A DNA stretch of 64,000 nt from Desulfobacca acetoxidans DSM 11109 (GCF_000195295.1 NC_015388.1:992001-1056000); one strand, 5' to 3'; numbered from the stretch's first letter, positions 35,236 to 43,215 are shown. Made by a program: numbers and translations. Notes: generated by a model not told the origin, from the sequence alone.

Positions 35236-36554
35236 GTGAGCTGTCGGTTTCTATCCAGGAATGGCAGACTCTGGAGCCCATTCCCGGAAGCCCCTTAGCC
35301 GGTATAGGGTTTGAGGAGCCGACTACAAAAAGAATTGCTGCAGAGCTTACACAGTCCGGCAAGCTAGAAATTTTGGAATTGCGGCACGGACTTTCTATTC
35401 GTGCCACTTCCTACGTTGGCAGCCTTAAACTCGGCCAGATAAGCCTAAACATCTTACCAAAGCTGGCAGTCAAGCCACTTTTAACCCTGCTTCGTTACGC
35501 CTATAATTTCCGAAGGCTCACTCTGTTCTTACCATTGGCCCACGGCTATGCCCCTCGAACCTTCCAAGACCTACTGATTCATCAACTTGCAGCCGAAGTC
35601 GCGGAATTGTTCTCCCGTGGTCTTCACCGTCGCTATGAGGCCGTGCATACCGACTTACAAAGTCCTCGAGGAAAGATTGATTTCCAGTCCCTCATGCGCC
35701 AAGGAGGATTGAGCCAGGCACGTCTACCTTGTCGTCACCATCCCAGATTGGAAAATACACTTTTGAATCGGTTTATCCTGTCGGGGCTGCTTCTCAGTGT
35801 TCAACTCACTGAAGATCGTATTCTTAGAACCTTGCTACGACGTCTGGTGAGTTTCATGCAGGACTCTATCATTCCAATTAAGTTGGACAGGGAAACAGTC
35901 CGACTGGTGCGACGAATGGATGACCGGATGACTAAGGCTTACCGACCCGCCAGGGGGATCATCGAACTTCTTTTGGATGGATTGGGGATAACCTTGGACG
36001 GCTCATCATCGTCTACGCAAGCACCCGGCTTCTTGTTTGATATGAACCGTTTCTTTCAGGAACTAATGTCCAAGTTTTTACGGGATAATCTTAATGGCCT
36101 GACTGTCGTGGATGAATACCGCCTCAAGGGTATGATGGCGTATGACCCCTTATTCAATCCCCTCCGGCGCAGGCCCCCCGACTTGAGGCCAGACTATCTC
36201 ATTTTCAACCGCCACCAGCTTGTGGCTATTATAGATGCGAAATATCGGGACTTATGGGAAAAGCCGCTGCCTCGGGAAATGCTTTACCAGTTAACAATCT
36301 ATGCTTTGAGCCGGTTTAACGGAGTAAAAAGCGCCGTCATCCTATACCCCACCGAAGACAGTGCCGCTAAGGAAGCCAGGATCAAAATACTGGACCCAAT
36401 AAAAGGACAGAATCGCGCCCAGGTAATTCTGCGCCCAGTGAACTTGCTTAAATTGGAAAGTTTGCTCTTTCAGTCACAAGGAATCTCTCTTTTAAGGCAA
36501 AGGCAAGTTTTTGCCAATAACCTTGTTTTTGGCCCTGATTCTCATCTTAATTAG
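35232..36554 (+). CDS. mcrC: McrC-type 5-methylcytosine-specific restriction endonuclease subunit
   Basis: The 440-residue protein starts at GTG overlapping the mcrB stop. The N-terminal McrC region (LEILELRHGLSIRATSYVG, ISLNILPKLAV) is followed by a PD-(D/E)xK nuclease core: RPDYLIFNRHQLVAIIDAKY with catalytic Asp and Asp-Ala-Lys, and a downstream QLTIYALS helix. It cuts DNA when docked on the McrB hexamer. It is complete and should be functional with mcrB. Confidence 0.93.
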   Translation: MSELSVSIQEWQTLEPIPGSPLAGIGFEEPTTKRIAAELTQSGKLEILELRHGLSIRATSYVGSLKLGQISLNILPKLAVKPLLTLLRYAYNFRRLTLFLPLAHGYAPRTFQDLLIHQLAAEVAELFSRGLHRRYEAVHTDLQSPRGKIDFQSLMRQGGLSQARLPCRHHPRLENTLLNRFILSGLLLSVQLTEDRILRTLLRRLVSFMQDSIIPIKLDRETVRLVRRMDDRMTKAYRPARGIIELLLDGLGITLDGSSSSTQAPGFLFDMNRFFQELMSKFLRDNLNGLTVVDEYRLKGMMAYDPLFNPLRRRPPDLRPDYLIFNRHQLVAIIDAKYRDLWEKPLPREMLYQLTIYALSRFNGVKSAVILYPTEDSAAKEARIKILDPIKGQNRAQVILRPVNLLKLESLLFQSQGISLLRQRQVFANNLVFGPDSHLN

Positions 36555-36623
36555 CAGATATCTGAATCTCTAATCTTTCCCCATAGAAACTTTCAAAAAA
36601 TACACTGATACGGTAATTTAAGC

Positions 36624-36652
36624 TTGACTATTATGCCGCATAGGGGTATCAT
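36624..36652 (+). promoter_or_regulatory. Promoter of the xis-int pair
   Basis: TTGACT (36624-36629), a 17-base spacer and TATCAT (36647-36652) form a good sigma-70 promoter, about 90 bases before the excisionase-like gene. Confidence 0.5.
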
Positions 36653-36743
36653 CCTTCCCAGATAAAGAGGAATTATCCCTCTCAGGGATTGTCCTGCACC
36701 CAAATTCTTGGGAAAAAGATTTCTGGAAAAGGATGGACTAAAT

Positions 36744-36980
36744 ATGGAGAATAGCAATGTCACTCTTCCAAAGTTACTGAGACCAGCAGAGTTATCGGAT
36801 CACCTGGGTGTTCCCAAGCCCACCATTTACTCTTGGGTCAGGCGAGGCGACATACCTTTTGTCAAACTCGGGGGGCTGGTCCGGTTTGATCCTGGAGAGA
36901 TCCACGACTGGCTCAAGGAACGTAAGCATCCGGCATGGAAGAAACTATTGTTCCTCAGAGAAGCTCCCTCAATAGGATAG
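36744..36980 (+). CDS. Excisionase-like MerR/HTH_17 DNA-binding protein
   Basis: The 78-residue protein has a helix-turn-helix of the excisionase type: LLRPAELSDHLGVPKPTIYS, WVRRGDIPFVKLGGLVRFD and a final IHDWLKE. An earlier in-frame ATG at 36708 adds 12 residues; AAGGA lies upstream of the chosen start. It sits 3 bp before the integrase start, so it is the probable directionality factor of that element. Confidence 0.85.
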   Translation: MENSNVTLPKLLRPAELSDHLGVPKPTIYSWVRRGDIPFVKLGGLVRFDPGEIHDWLKERKHPAWKKLLFLREAPSIG

Positions 36981-36983
36981 AGC

Positions 36984-38148
36984 AATGGCCACTGTCCGCA
37001 AGGTTACCACTGAACAAGGAATCTCCTGGAAAGTGGATTACTACGATCCCCAGGGGCGCCGGATCAAGAAACGCTTTAAGAAAAAGGCCGAATCCGCTCT
37101 GGTCCGGCCTGCGGCTTGCAGGACCGCCTCCTCCCTCTAACAGGCATTATCCATTATCTAAAAAACACCAAGGAGGTTAGCAGTTTTTCACTGGTGGGGT
37201 AACGGGAAAAATAATTGTCGTTGACAGGAAAAAATAGTTGACGCTGATCAATACGAGGACATCTTCGAAAAGAAAAAGGGAAGTCAGCTCAACTTTAATG
37301 AGTTGGCCGATCATTATCTGGAGATCTATCGCCAGCAAAAGTCATTTCACAATTTCAAGAAACAGATTGTCCAGACCTTGACTGAGGCCTTCGGCTCCAC
37401 GCGTCTCTCCCAGATAACCTACCTGGATCTGGAAAAACACCGCAACACCCGCAAGGCCACTCCCACCTGGCGAGGTGAGACCCGCTCCGATGCCCGGGTC
37501 AACCGGGAAATGGCGGTGCTGAAGCATATGCTGAACAAGGCAGTCGAGTGGGGGATGCTGGAAGGCACGCCGTTTAAAAAAGGCCAGAAATTGATGTTCA
37601 AAGAAAACAACCACAGCCTCCGCTTTCTGTCAGAGGCCGAGATCGAGGCCTTGCTGGCCGTTTGCCCGCCCCACCTGCGCCCCATTGTGGAAACCGCCCT
37701 GCTGACCGGGATGCGCAAAGAAGAGTTGCTCAGCCTCAAGTGGGAGCAGATCAACCATGGTTTAATTCATCTTATCAGAACCAAGAGTGGCAATCCCCGG
37801 CATATTCCCATCAGCGGCCGGCTGGTGGAAATTTTTCAACAGTTGCGGCACCAGAACCAACTAAAATCTCCCTATGTGTTCTGTGACGGGGAAGGCCGCC
37901 GGTTCAATTCCGTGAAAAGATCCTTTGCCACCGCCTGCCGTAAGGCAGGGATTGAAAATTTCCGCTTCCACGACCTCCGCCACACCTTCGCCTCCCATCT
38001 GATCATGCGCGGCGCCGGCCTGAAGACGGTCCAGGAACTCCTGGGCCACTCCGACATCAAGATGAACATGCGCTATGCCCACCTCTCCCCCGGCCACCTC
38101 CAGGAATCCGTCAACTTGCTGAACAACCTGGCTACAAATCCCGGCTAA
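36984..38148 (+). pseudogene. Tyrosine integrase interrupted near its N-terminus
   Basis: The gene opens with MATVRKVTTEQGISWKVDYY and DPQGRRIKKRFKKKAE, an arm-type-binding domain, then hits about 130-140 bp of foreign sequence with stops (about 37088-37235). Coding similarity resumes with DQYEDIFEKKKGSQLNFNEL and is open to the end. The 281-residue remainder from 37303 is intact: Arg in TGMRKEELLSLKW, HDLRHTFASH, and LGHSDIKMNMRYAHLS with the catalytic Tyr. It points toward a degenerate tRNA-like att region right after the stop. The catalytic domain might be made alone, but full function is doubtful. Confidence 0.8.
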
Positions 38149-38166
38149 AATTATTGGGAAACTTTA

Positions 38167-38250
38167 TCAAAGATATCTATGGGCCTGCAACCAAATAGTT
38201 GCCAACCCCCTGATATCTTTGATGCCTCCGGCCTGACCTCCTATTGCCGT
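38167..38250 (+). repeat. Decayed attachment region with long hairpin after the integrase
   Basis: TCAAAGATATC (38167-38177) pairs with GATATCTTTGA ending at 38222, with inner GCAAC/GTTGC pairing. Beyond it, the minus strand reads GGCCGGAGGCATCAAAG, a diverged copy of the tRNA-Arg(CCT) 3' end found intact in sequence at 41854-41898. This is a degenerate att site behind the integrase. Confidence 0.6.
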
Positions 38251-38345
38251 AAGAGTATCGCTACTTCATATTAAACTCCTGCCTATTATAAAAATAAATT
38301 CTCATAAGACTTTTTTTTCATTGACAAATTACTATTTTTGTGAAA

Positions 38346-38380
38346 ATATTTGACATAATATAATAAATTATGTCAAATAT
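38346..38380. promoter_or_regulatory. Perfect 14-bp inverted repeat upstream of the MerR-like gene
   Basis: ATATTTGACATAAT (38346-38359), 7 bases, ATTATGTCAAATAT (38367-38380). Each arm contains TTGACAT, and a TTGACA also lies at 38321-38326, so the repeat overlaps likely -35/-10 elements. It is a probable dimer operator for the regulator just downstream. Confidence 0.6.
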
Positions 38381-38430
38381 GGAAAATTACAATTAATTAC
38401 AATGGGTTTTCAACAAATAAAGTAAGTGCC

Positions 38431-38847
38431 ATGACTGGAGTCTCGGCTCGGCAACTACGTTGGTGGGAAAAGCAGAAGCTTGTAAAGCCAGGCGCTCTTC
38501 CTGTCCGCAAGTCAGGGCAAACGCGTCGCTATACTCTTCAGGACTTGGTTTGTATAATTATTATTAAAGCACTAAGGGATAGAGGCGTGAGTCTTCAGAA
38601 AATCAGAAATAGTGTAGAGAGGATCAAAGGTTCCGGCGTCCAAAATCCGCTTTCCCAACTCAGAGTCGCCTGCTTGGCCAACAGGATCGTATTTAAGAAG
38701 GGAGAGAACTACTTAGAGGTTTCTGGTCAGACAGTCATTCAAGAAACTTTGCAAAAAATCCGACCTGAATTACGACGCAGAGGGATAACCGAACGCGAGG
38801 TGGAGATAGCAAATAGGCAGTATCTGGAAAAAGTGGCAGCTTTTTAA
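38431..38847 (+). CDS. MerR-like transcriptional regulator
   Basis: From ATG 38431 the protein is 138 residues: a MerR helix-turn-helix (TGVSARQLRWWEKQKLVKPG, RRYTLQDLVCIIIIKALRDR) and a short C-terminal part with no known effector domain. The same frame is open upstream and reads GFSTNKVSAMTGVSARQL, which is what a MerR N-terminus should look like, but no ATG, GTG or TTG lies there; an ATT start or N-terminal loss are both possible. It sits directly behind a perfect 14-bp inverted repeat and heads the PyrE/PyrF-like cassette. Confidence 0.75.
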   Translation: MTGVSARQLRWWEKQKLVKPGALPVRKSGQTRRYTLQDLVCIIIIKALRDRGVSLQKIRNSVERIKGSGVQNPLSQLRVACLANRIVFKKGENYLEVSGQTVIQETLQKIRPELRRRGITEREVEIANRQYLEKVAAF

Positions 38848-39047
38848 TTTTCTAGATTAATACCTTGCATTTGATTTCACTTAGTGATTAAAATAACAAG
38901 TTATTACTCGAAATGATACCATGATCATGTCGATTATGAAGGTATCGAGCTTAACTATACTTATCATCGAATTTTTTGATTATTATTTTAAAGATCATTT
39001 AAATAACGATTTGAGTTAAGGACCAGCTCGGGTTAACAGCCAATAAG

Positions 39048-39446
39048 ATGGAAAAAAGCCGGGAAGACCTTTTGGATATTGTTGGGCGTATGGCTAAGGG
39101 GGAAGTAGAAGCCCTTCGGGACCTTCGCAGGGAAATTGTGGACTTGGACCTTCCCAATCAGTCTTTAAGTCCTGATAACGCGCTCTTCCTGGCTATATAT
39201 TTGGCCAAGAGAATAACTGGAGACGTTTGGGAGAACCTGGCCACGGATGCTTCATTCGATTTTAATGAGGATATATTAAAAACTTTTACTATTTCTTTGG
39301 GCGAGGCACTTCAAACAATTTTGTCCGATGATCCAGCTAACCACACAATCACGAACAAGTTAGGCGAGTTGACAAGATGCCTTTATGAGTATTTTCACAA
39401 GATTTCCCTTAACCCTGGCCGCGTTAAGAAAGGAGAAAGCCAATGA
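39048..39446 (+). CDS. Small helical protein of unknown function
   Basis: The 132-residue, mostly helical protein (KSREDLLDIVGRMAKGEVEA, then LDLPNQSLSPDNALFLAIYL) has no motif I recognise. It overlaps the PyrE-like gene by 4 bases, so the two are translationally coupled and probably work together. There is no signal peptide or membrane segment. It starts about 200 bp after the MerR-like gene. Confidence 0.6.
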   Translation: MEKSREDLLDIVGRMAKGEVEALRDLRREIVDLDLPNQSLSPDNALFLAIYLAKRITGDVWENLATDASFDFNEDILKTFTISLGEALQTILSDDPANHTITNKLGELTRCLYEYFHKISLNPGRVKKGESQ

Positions 39447-40108
39447 GCAAGCGATCTATTAACCCAAAGACCCAAAGGGCCATTGAACGGGAGAAATTAT
39501 GGATTGCTCGCGAGTTTTTCCTGAAGCCCGGGGTGATTAAATCCAGCAGTCACGGTTTACGTAGTGGCAAGAAAGACGATTATTATTTTGATTTGGATTA
39601 TTTGTTAAATGAACCATATCAGGCTGAGATGCTTTTAGACATCTATGCTGGTATGATTAACGTGATTAAAGAAGAGAACTCAATAGATTTTCTTGCCTTT
39701 ATCGAAAAAGCATCAGGAGGGACTGTAGGGGCAATTCGCTTATCGGTGGCACTATCGATCAAAACGAGACTCCCCAATTTATCAGTGAGGCTTCGCAAGG
39801 AAATCGCTTTCGAGAAGATCAAGGCCAGATTCCCTGAAAAGGGACTAAGAGGCCTTCGGGCCATCATCGTTTCAGATCATTGCACGACTGGCAATGAAGT
39901 TTTGCTTGCTGCTAATGCCTTGAAACAAAACGGCGCCTCGGTAAATCACGCGGTTGCTTATACCATTCGATCCGATGAACTTGCAAAGGATAAATTTCTG
40001 AACTCAAAAATTAGTCTCAGCTACGCTTTTGAATTGCCTCCATCTTACGAAATGATTCCTAAGGAGTCTAAAAATTTGGGAATTATTGCGATGGCTGTTA
40101 ACTTTTAA
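39443..40108 (+). CDS. PyrE-like (orotate) phosphoribosyltransferase
   Basis: The 221-residue protein has the type I phosphoribosyltransferase layout. SGKKDDYYFDLDYLL near the N-terminus recalls orotate phosphoribosyltransferase (SGxxSxYYxD), and LRAIIVSDHCTTGNEVLLAA corresponds to the PRPP-binding loop. The usual acidic pair before TTG is S-D-H-C rather than D-D, so the PRPP loop is altered. It is cotranscribed with the helical gene upstream and followed by a membrane-tailed protein and a PyrF-like protein. As a pyrimidine enzyme it would be an odd cargo; a nucleotide-acting role in the mobile cassette is possible. Confidence 0.7.
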   Translation: MSKRSINPKTQRAIEREKLWIAREFFLKPGVIKSSSHGLRSGKKDDYYFDLDYLLNEPYQAEMLLDIYAGMINVIKEENSIDFLAFIEKASGGTVGAIRLSVALSIKTRLPNLSVRLRKEIAFEKIKARFPEKGLRGLRAIIVSDHCTTGNEVLLAANALKQNGASVNHAVAYTIRSDELAKDKFLNSKISLSYAFELPPSYEMIPKESKNLGIIAMAVNF

Positions 40109-40126
40109 ATCATAAAAGGCATAGCT

Positions 40127-40831
40127 TTGTATACCCAGGTCCAATGGAATATAACGTTAAGTGATAAAAGGCAAGGAGAGCATGAATTAAAAATTAAGAT
40201 ATTTGACTACAAGTCATCAGATACAACTTTTGACGAAATTATAGCCCTTCCTCCCCAACTTTATATTTCTAATTTTCGATCAGAAGCTAATAATTCAGCA
40301 CTGTTATGGGCAGGTGACCAAACTAAAACTATTGAAATTTCACAAATCGCCAAATGCTATCAAGACCCTCTCCCCAATCCACTAATTGTTCATTGCAAGT
40401 TTGATACAGAAGAATTTACTTCAACTTATGATGATTTTGCTGTCGTCGCTTTATATCATAATGTTCAAGACTTAAAATCCACTTCTATAGATATGTTTAT
40501 AGCATTGCCAGAGATTTCGGTATTAAGGTTTTACATCGACAATATCTTATTGAAAATACTATCATTTCTTGATGTAGGCAAATTTTGTGGCAGGAAAGGC
40601 TTTGAAGATGTTGTAGGAATATATAAAATCACAGCAGCATCTGGAGCTAAAGTTCAAAGATGGGAAGTTTTAGAGTCTGGTCCTCGTCACATTTTAAAAT
40701 TCAATATATCTGGTGGAGCATTCGAAACATCTGTTGATTTTTCCTATGTGCATGCACTGAACCCTTTTTGGTATTTAATAAGTGCTTATGTTTCTTATAA
40801 AGTATTACATTGGCTTTTGTCCGTTATTTGA
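40127..40831 (+). CDS. Unknown protein with C-terminal membrane segment
   Basis: The 234-residue protein (TTG start) has no family I recognise. The N-terminal part is beta-rich (QVQWNITLSDKRQGEHELKI), and the final 20 residues (ISAYVSYKVLHWLLSVI) form one likely membrane helix. It is AT-rich, lies between the PyrE- and PyrF-like genes, and ends 8 bases before the PyrF-like start codon. A tail-anchored protein in a mobile nucleotide cassette could be a membrane effector, which is speculation. Confidence 0.55.
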   Translation: MYTQVQWNITLSDKRQGEHELKIKIFDYKSSDTTFDEIIALPPQLYISNFRSEANNSALLWAGDQTKTIEISQIAKCYQDPLPNPLIVHCKFDTEEFTSTYDDFAVVALYHNVQDLKSTSIDMFIALPEISVLRFYIDNILLKILSFLDVGKFCGRKGFEDVVGIYKITAASGAKVQRWEVLESGPRHILKFNISGGAFETSVDFSYVHALNPFWYLISAYVSYKVLHWLLSVI

Positions 40832-40839
40832 GGGACAAG

Positions 40840-41562
40840 ATGGATATCTTACAAAATAAATACGGGATTATTCCTGCCTGCGACGTGAGCGATTTAAGGG
40901 AATTAATAACTCTAGTTAAAGAAACGTGCTCGTTAGATTTCATCCAAGCATACAAGATAGGCGTGAAAATGCTTGCCTTGGAAGGGGCTAAGAAGGTTAT
41001 CCAGGAAATACGCCGCTTAACCGATTTACCCATAATATATGATCACCAGAAATATGGAACTGACATCCCAGAGCTTTCTGGAGGGGATATTCTCGAAAGT
41101 TTTAAGAAGTCAGGGATAAATGGGTTAATTATATTTCCCTTTGCCGGCATCAAGACCTTACAAGCTACTGTTGCAGGGTGTAGAAGGGCCAATCTTCTTC
41201 CAATTGTCGGGGGAGAAATGACCCACCCCGGTTTTCTGGCTTCAGAAGGAGGCTATATCGCTGATAATGCTCCCGAGAAGATTTATCGGGATGCAGCACA
41301 CCTTGGAGTGGATACCTTTGTGGTGCCTGGTACAAAAATAGACAAAATAAAAGAATATGCTGGGCTTATCGGAGAAGTGGTTCCAAATCCACGAATTATG
41401 TTTCCTGGGATAGGGAAAGGCCAGGGAGGAGATATCTCAGAAGCATTTAAAGCTGCTTCACCTTATAGTTGTTCCGCAATCGTCGGCAGAGGTATTTACG
41501 CAGCAAAAGATATAAGGGCGGCTGCAAAAGCTCTTTGGGAGAGAGCTTCCTCTGTTTTGTAA
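40840..41562 (+). CDS. PyrF-like orotidine-5'-phosphate decarboxylase family protein
   Basis: The 240-residue TIM-barrel protein starts MDILQNKYGIIPACDVSD with GGGACAAG as ribosome-binding stretch. The family active-site strand IIYDHQKYGTDIPE supplies the Asp-x-Lys-x-x-Asp type residues. The C-terminal phosphate site is PGIGKGQGGD followed by AIVGRGIYAAKDIRAAAK. Substrate is probably OMP or a related nucleotide. Orotate and OMP enzymes side by side suggest consecutive reactions, but both are divergent and sit in a mobile cassette rather than with other pyr genes. Confidence 0.75.
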   Translation: MDILQNKYGIIPACDVSDLRELITLVKETCSLDFIQAYKIGVKMLALEGAKKVIQEIRRLTDLPIIYDHQKYGTDIPELSGGDILESFKKSGINGLIIFPFAGIKTLQATVAGCRRANLLPIVGGEMTHPGFLASEGGYIADNAPEKIYRDAAHLGVDTFVVPGTKIDKIKEYAGLIGEVVPNPRIMFPGIGKGQGGDISEAFKAASPYSCSAIVGRGIYAAKDIRAAAKALWERASSVL

Positions 41563-41651
41563 TTTAATGTTCTCTTTTTAAAATCCTACCTTGACTTCTT
41601 TTTTATACAATAACCTAAAAATATTTTTTAGAATTTAGCCGGAGCAAAAGG

Positions 41652-41770
41652 ATCCAAGAGCTCCTGGGCCACTCAACATCAAGACGACCATGCGCTATGC
41701 CCATCTCTCTCCCGGTCACCTCCAGGAATCAGTCAACCTGCCAAACAATCTGGCTGCCAATCCTGCCTGA
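41652..41770 (+). pseudogene. Second copy of the integrase 3' end
   Basis: This stretch matches the last 39 codons of the integrase ending at 38148: IQELLGHS, then after a one-base frame slip IKTTMRYAHLSPGHLQESVN and LPNNLAANPA before TGA. The rest of the gene is absent. With the hairpin and tRNA fragment that follow, it duplicates the int-3'/att region and encloses the PyrE/PyrF-like cassette between two such copies. Confidence 0.85.
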
Positions 41771-41810
41771 AAATCGATGGGAAACTTTTGGGAAACTTTG
41801 CTAAAAATGG

Positions 41811-41847
41811 TCAAGGGGTTTGCAACGATAAGTTGCTAACCCCTTGA
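41811..41847. terminator. Strong hairpin between integrase remnant and tRNA fragment
   Basis: TCAAGGGGTTTGCAAC (41811-41826) and GTTGCTAACCCCTTGA (41832-41847) form a 16-bp stem with one mismatch and loop GATAA. It resembles the hairpin at 38167-38222 and the tRNA-Arg(ACG) terminator, and probably served as a two-way terminator for integrase and tRNA. Confidence 0.7.
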
Positions 41848-41853
41848 TATTCT

Positions 41854-41898
41854 TGGTGCCCCCGGCCCGACTCGAACGGGCGGCACACGGATTAGGAA
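41854..41898 (-). tRNA. 3' half of tRNA-Arg (CCT), partial, attachment site
   Basis: On the minus strand the fragment runs from anticodon loop TTCCTAA (anticodon CCT) through stem arm TCCGT, the variable loop, T arm GCCCG/CGGGC with loop TTCGAGT, acceptor strand CGGGGGC, discriminator A and CCA. The 5' half is missing: the bases before the loop (TCGTA) cannot pair with TCCGT. Breakage exactly at the anticodon loop is typical of integration crossover there. The intact gene should lie beyond the right edge. Confidence 0.85.
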
Positions 41899-42147
41899 TA
41901 CGAACCCTTGAGCTTCACAAACTCCTCAATTATTGGCAACTTACTGAAATTGCTCATTCTATATTTTCCATACTTTAGCAGGTTTTTCACTGTTTGGCAG
42001 ATTTTGGAGGTAAAGTCTCACACAGAGTCTCACACAGGAAAGGCCCTGGGGAGGGTCCCAAAAACATACTCGGTACGGTTTTTAATATCCTAATTTTCCC
42101 AGTTGGAATATCTGATAAAATTTCATCAGAGTCAGGAACACAATTCT
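41899..42147. other. Gene-free stretch right of the tRNA fragment
   Basis: No gene is seen. It holds a tandem duplication of a 12-bp unit (AGTCTCACACAG twice, 42014-42037). Being directly beside the anticodon-loop break point, it should be the attP arm of the element to the right. Confidence 0.4.
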
Positions 42148-43170
42148 CTATATGGATTCATAGACCATCTTATTATAACTTCCAAGAATTTTCTGCGCCT
42201 CTCCCTTGACCATCTCAATTAATTCTTCCGGACCAATAACTTTCGCTTCACTGCCAATACCCATGACCCAATGAAAGATTTCAAAGAGATTGCTGACCAC
42301 GACCTTCATTTGAAATTTACCATTCTGGACGGGGCTAATTTCCTGATTGGCGATCCATGAGCGATTAGCCACATAATCATAGAGGGTTTCGGGGAATTCA
42401 ATCACCACGGTAATCCTACTTCCATCATCCCCCTTATACACCCCAAAGGATTTTTCATAGAATAATTCAGGCGAATAATCAATTGGATAATCAAAATAAT
42501 CTTTGGTCAATTTGGCCTGTAAAATATTATCAACTCTAAATGTCCGGATCTCCCCATAGCTATCCACCCAGGCATTGAGATAAAGGGCATCCCGGTGCAT
42601 CACCAGGGTATAGGGTTGCACCAGATAGTCCCTTTCGCCTTTTTGCGACCGGTAATGTAATTCCAATTTATACTGGTTTAACAGACCCCGAAGAACCATA
42701 TCAATATGGTCATCCATGTCTTCATAACGCCTGCTGCCAAACCCAGTGGTGTAAAATTTCTTCTGATAATTTTTCAAAAGAGCCCGTTGCGCCAGAGGAA
42801 TTGTCCCTTCAAGGTCAGAAAACATATCCATCAATCCATCCCGAACCACTGTTTGGTCTAAAGAGGACATGAGAATTGAGCCCAGGTAGAGGGACATCAA
42901 TTGATAGGGTGTGGCTTCCAAAGGCATGGTTTCATTTAAGCGCCAGCGTTCAATACCGCCTGTCTTAATGACCTTAATCAGAGGCTCCCCCTGACGGTTA
43001 GTGAGAAATTCATTAATGGCCTTTAGATACCGCCTGACCGTCCTTTCGGAGATGTCAAGAATTCTCAGGATGTCTTCCAGGTTGAGGGAACGACCTTGAG
43101 TAGCCAGGGTATATATCAACTTGGCCATATTCAATGCTGCCGGATAGGTTGGTTTTCTCTTCTCATTCAT
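42148..43170 (-). CDS. WYL-domain transcriptional regulator
   Basis: The 340-residue protein has an N-terminal helix-turn-helix (LEDILRILDISERTVRRYLK) and the WYL domain, here with YLVQPYTLVMHRDALYLNAW and FRVDNILQAKLT, plus a C-terminal WCX extension. WYL regulators bind nucleic-acid-like ligands and often control defence genes. Divergent from the membrane zinc-ribbon/ARPP-1 genes, with a 9-1-9 palindrome over its likely promoter, it probably regulates itself and perhaps the divergent operon. Confidence 0.9.
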   Translation of the reverse strand: MNEKRKPTYPAALNMAKLIYTLATQGRSLNLEDILRILDISERTVRRYLKAINEFLTNRQGEPLIKVIKTGGIERWRLNETMPLEATPYQLMSLYLGSILMSSLDQTVVRDGLMDMFSDLEGTIPLAQRALLKNYQKKFYTTGFGSRRYEDMDDHIDMVLRGLLNQYKLELHYRSQKGERDYLVQPYTLVMHRDALYLNAWVDSYGEIRTFRVDNILQAKLTKDYFDYPIDYSPELFYEKSFGVYKGDDGSRITVVIEFPETLYDYVANRSWIANQEISPVQNGKFQMKVVVSNLFEIFHWVMGIGSEAKVIGPEELIEMVKGEAQKILGSYNKMVYESI

Positions 43171-43196
43171 AATTATTTTTTAGCATACCCCAGCAT

Positions 43197-43215
43197 AAAG
43201 TCAACGGTTGACTTT
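43197..43215. promoter_or_regulatory. Perfect 9-1-9 palindrome in the WYL-gene promoter
   Basis: AAAGTCAAC-G-GTTGACTTT. On the minus strand the right arm supplies a TTGACT -35 box with an A/T-rich -10 (TAAAAA) 16 bases on, just before the WYL gene start. This is a likely autoregulatory operator. Confidence 0.55.

Noticed and set aside
40840-41562. Housekeeping pyrF
   Set aside because: Not ruled out, but the mobile setting, divergent motifs and dedicated regulator make it doubtful; reported as PyrF-like without gene symbol.
41854-41950. Intact tRNA-Arg(CCT)
   Set aside because: The 5' half cannot be folded: no matching anticodon stem, D arm or acceptor strand is present.
42014-42037. Start of a CRISPR array near the WYL gene
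   Set aside because: Only two directly abutting 12-bp copies without spacers; no cas genes in the window.
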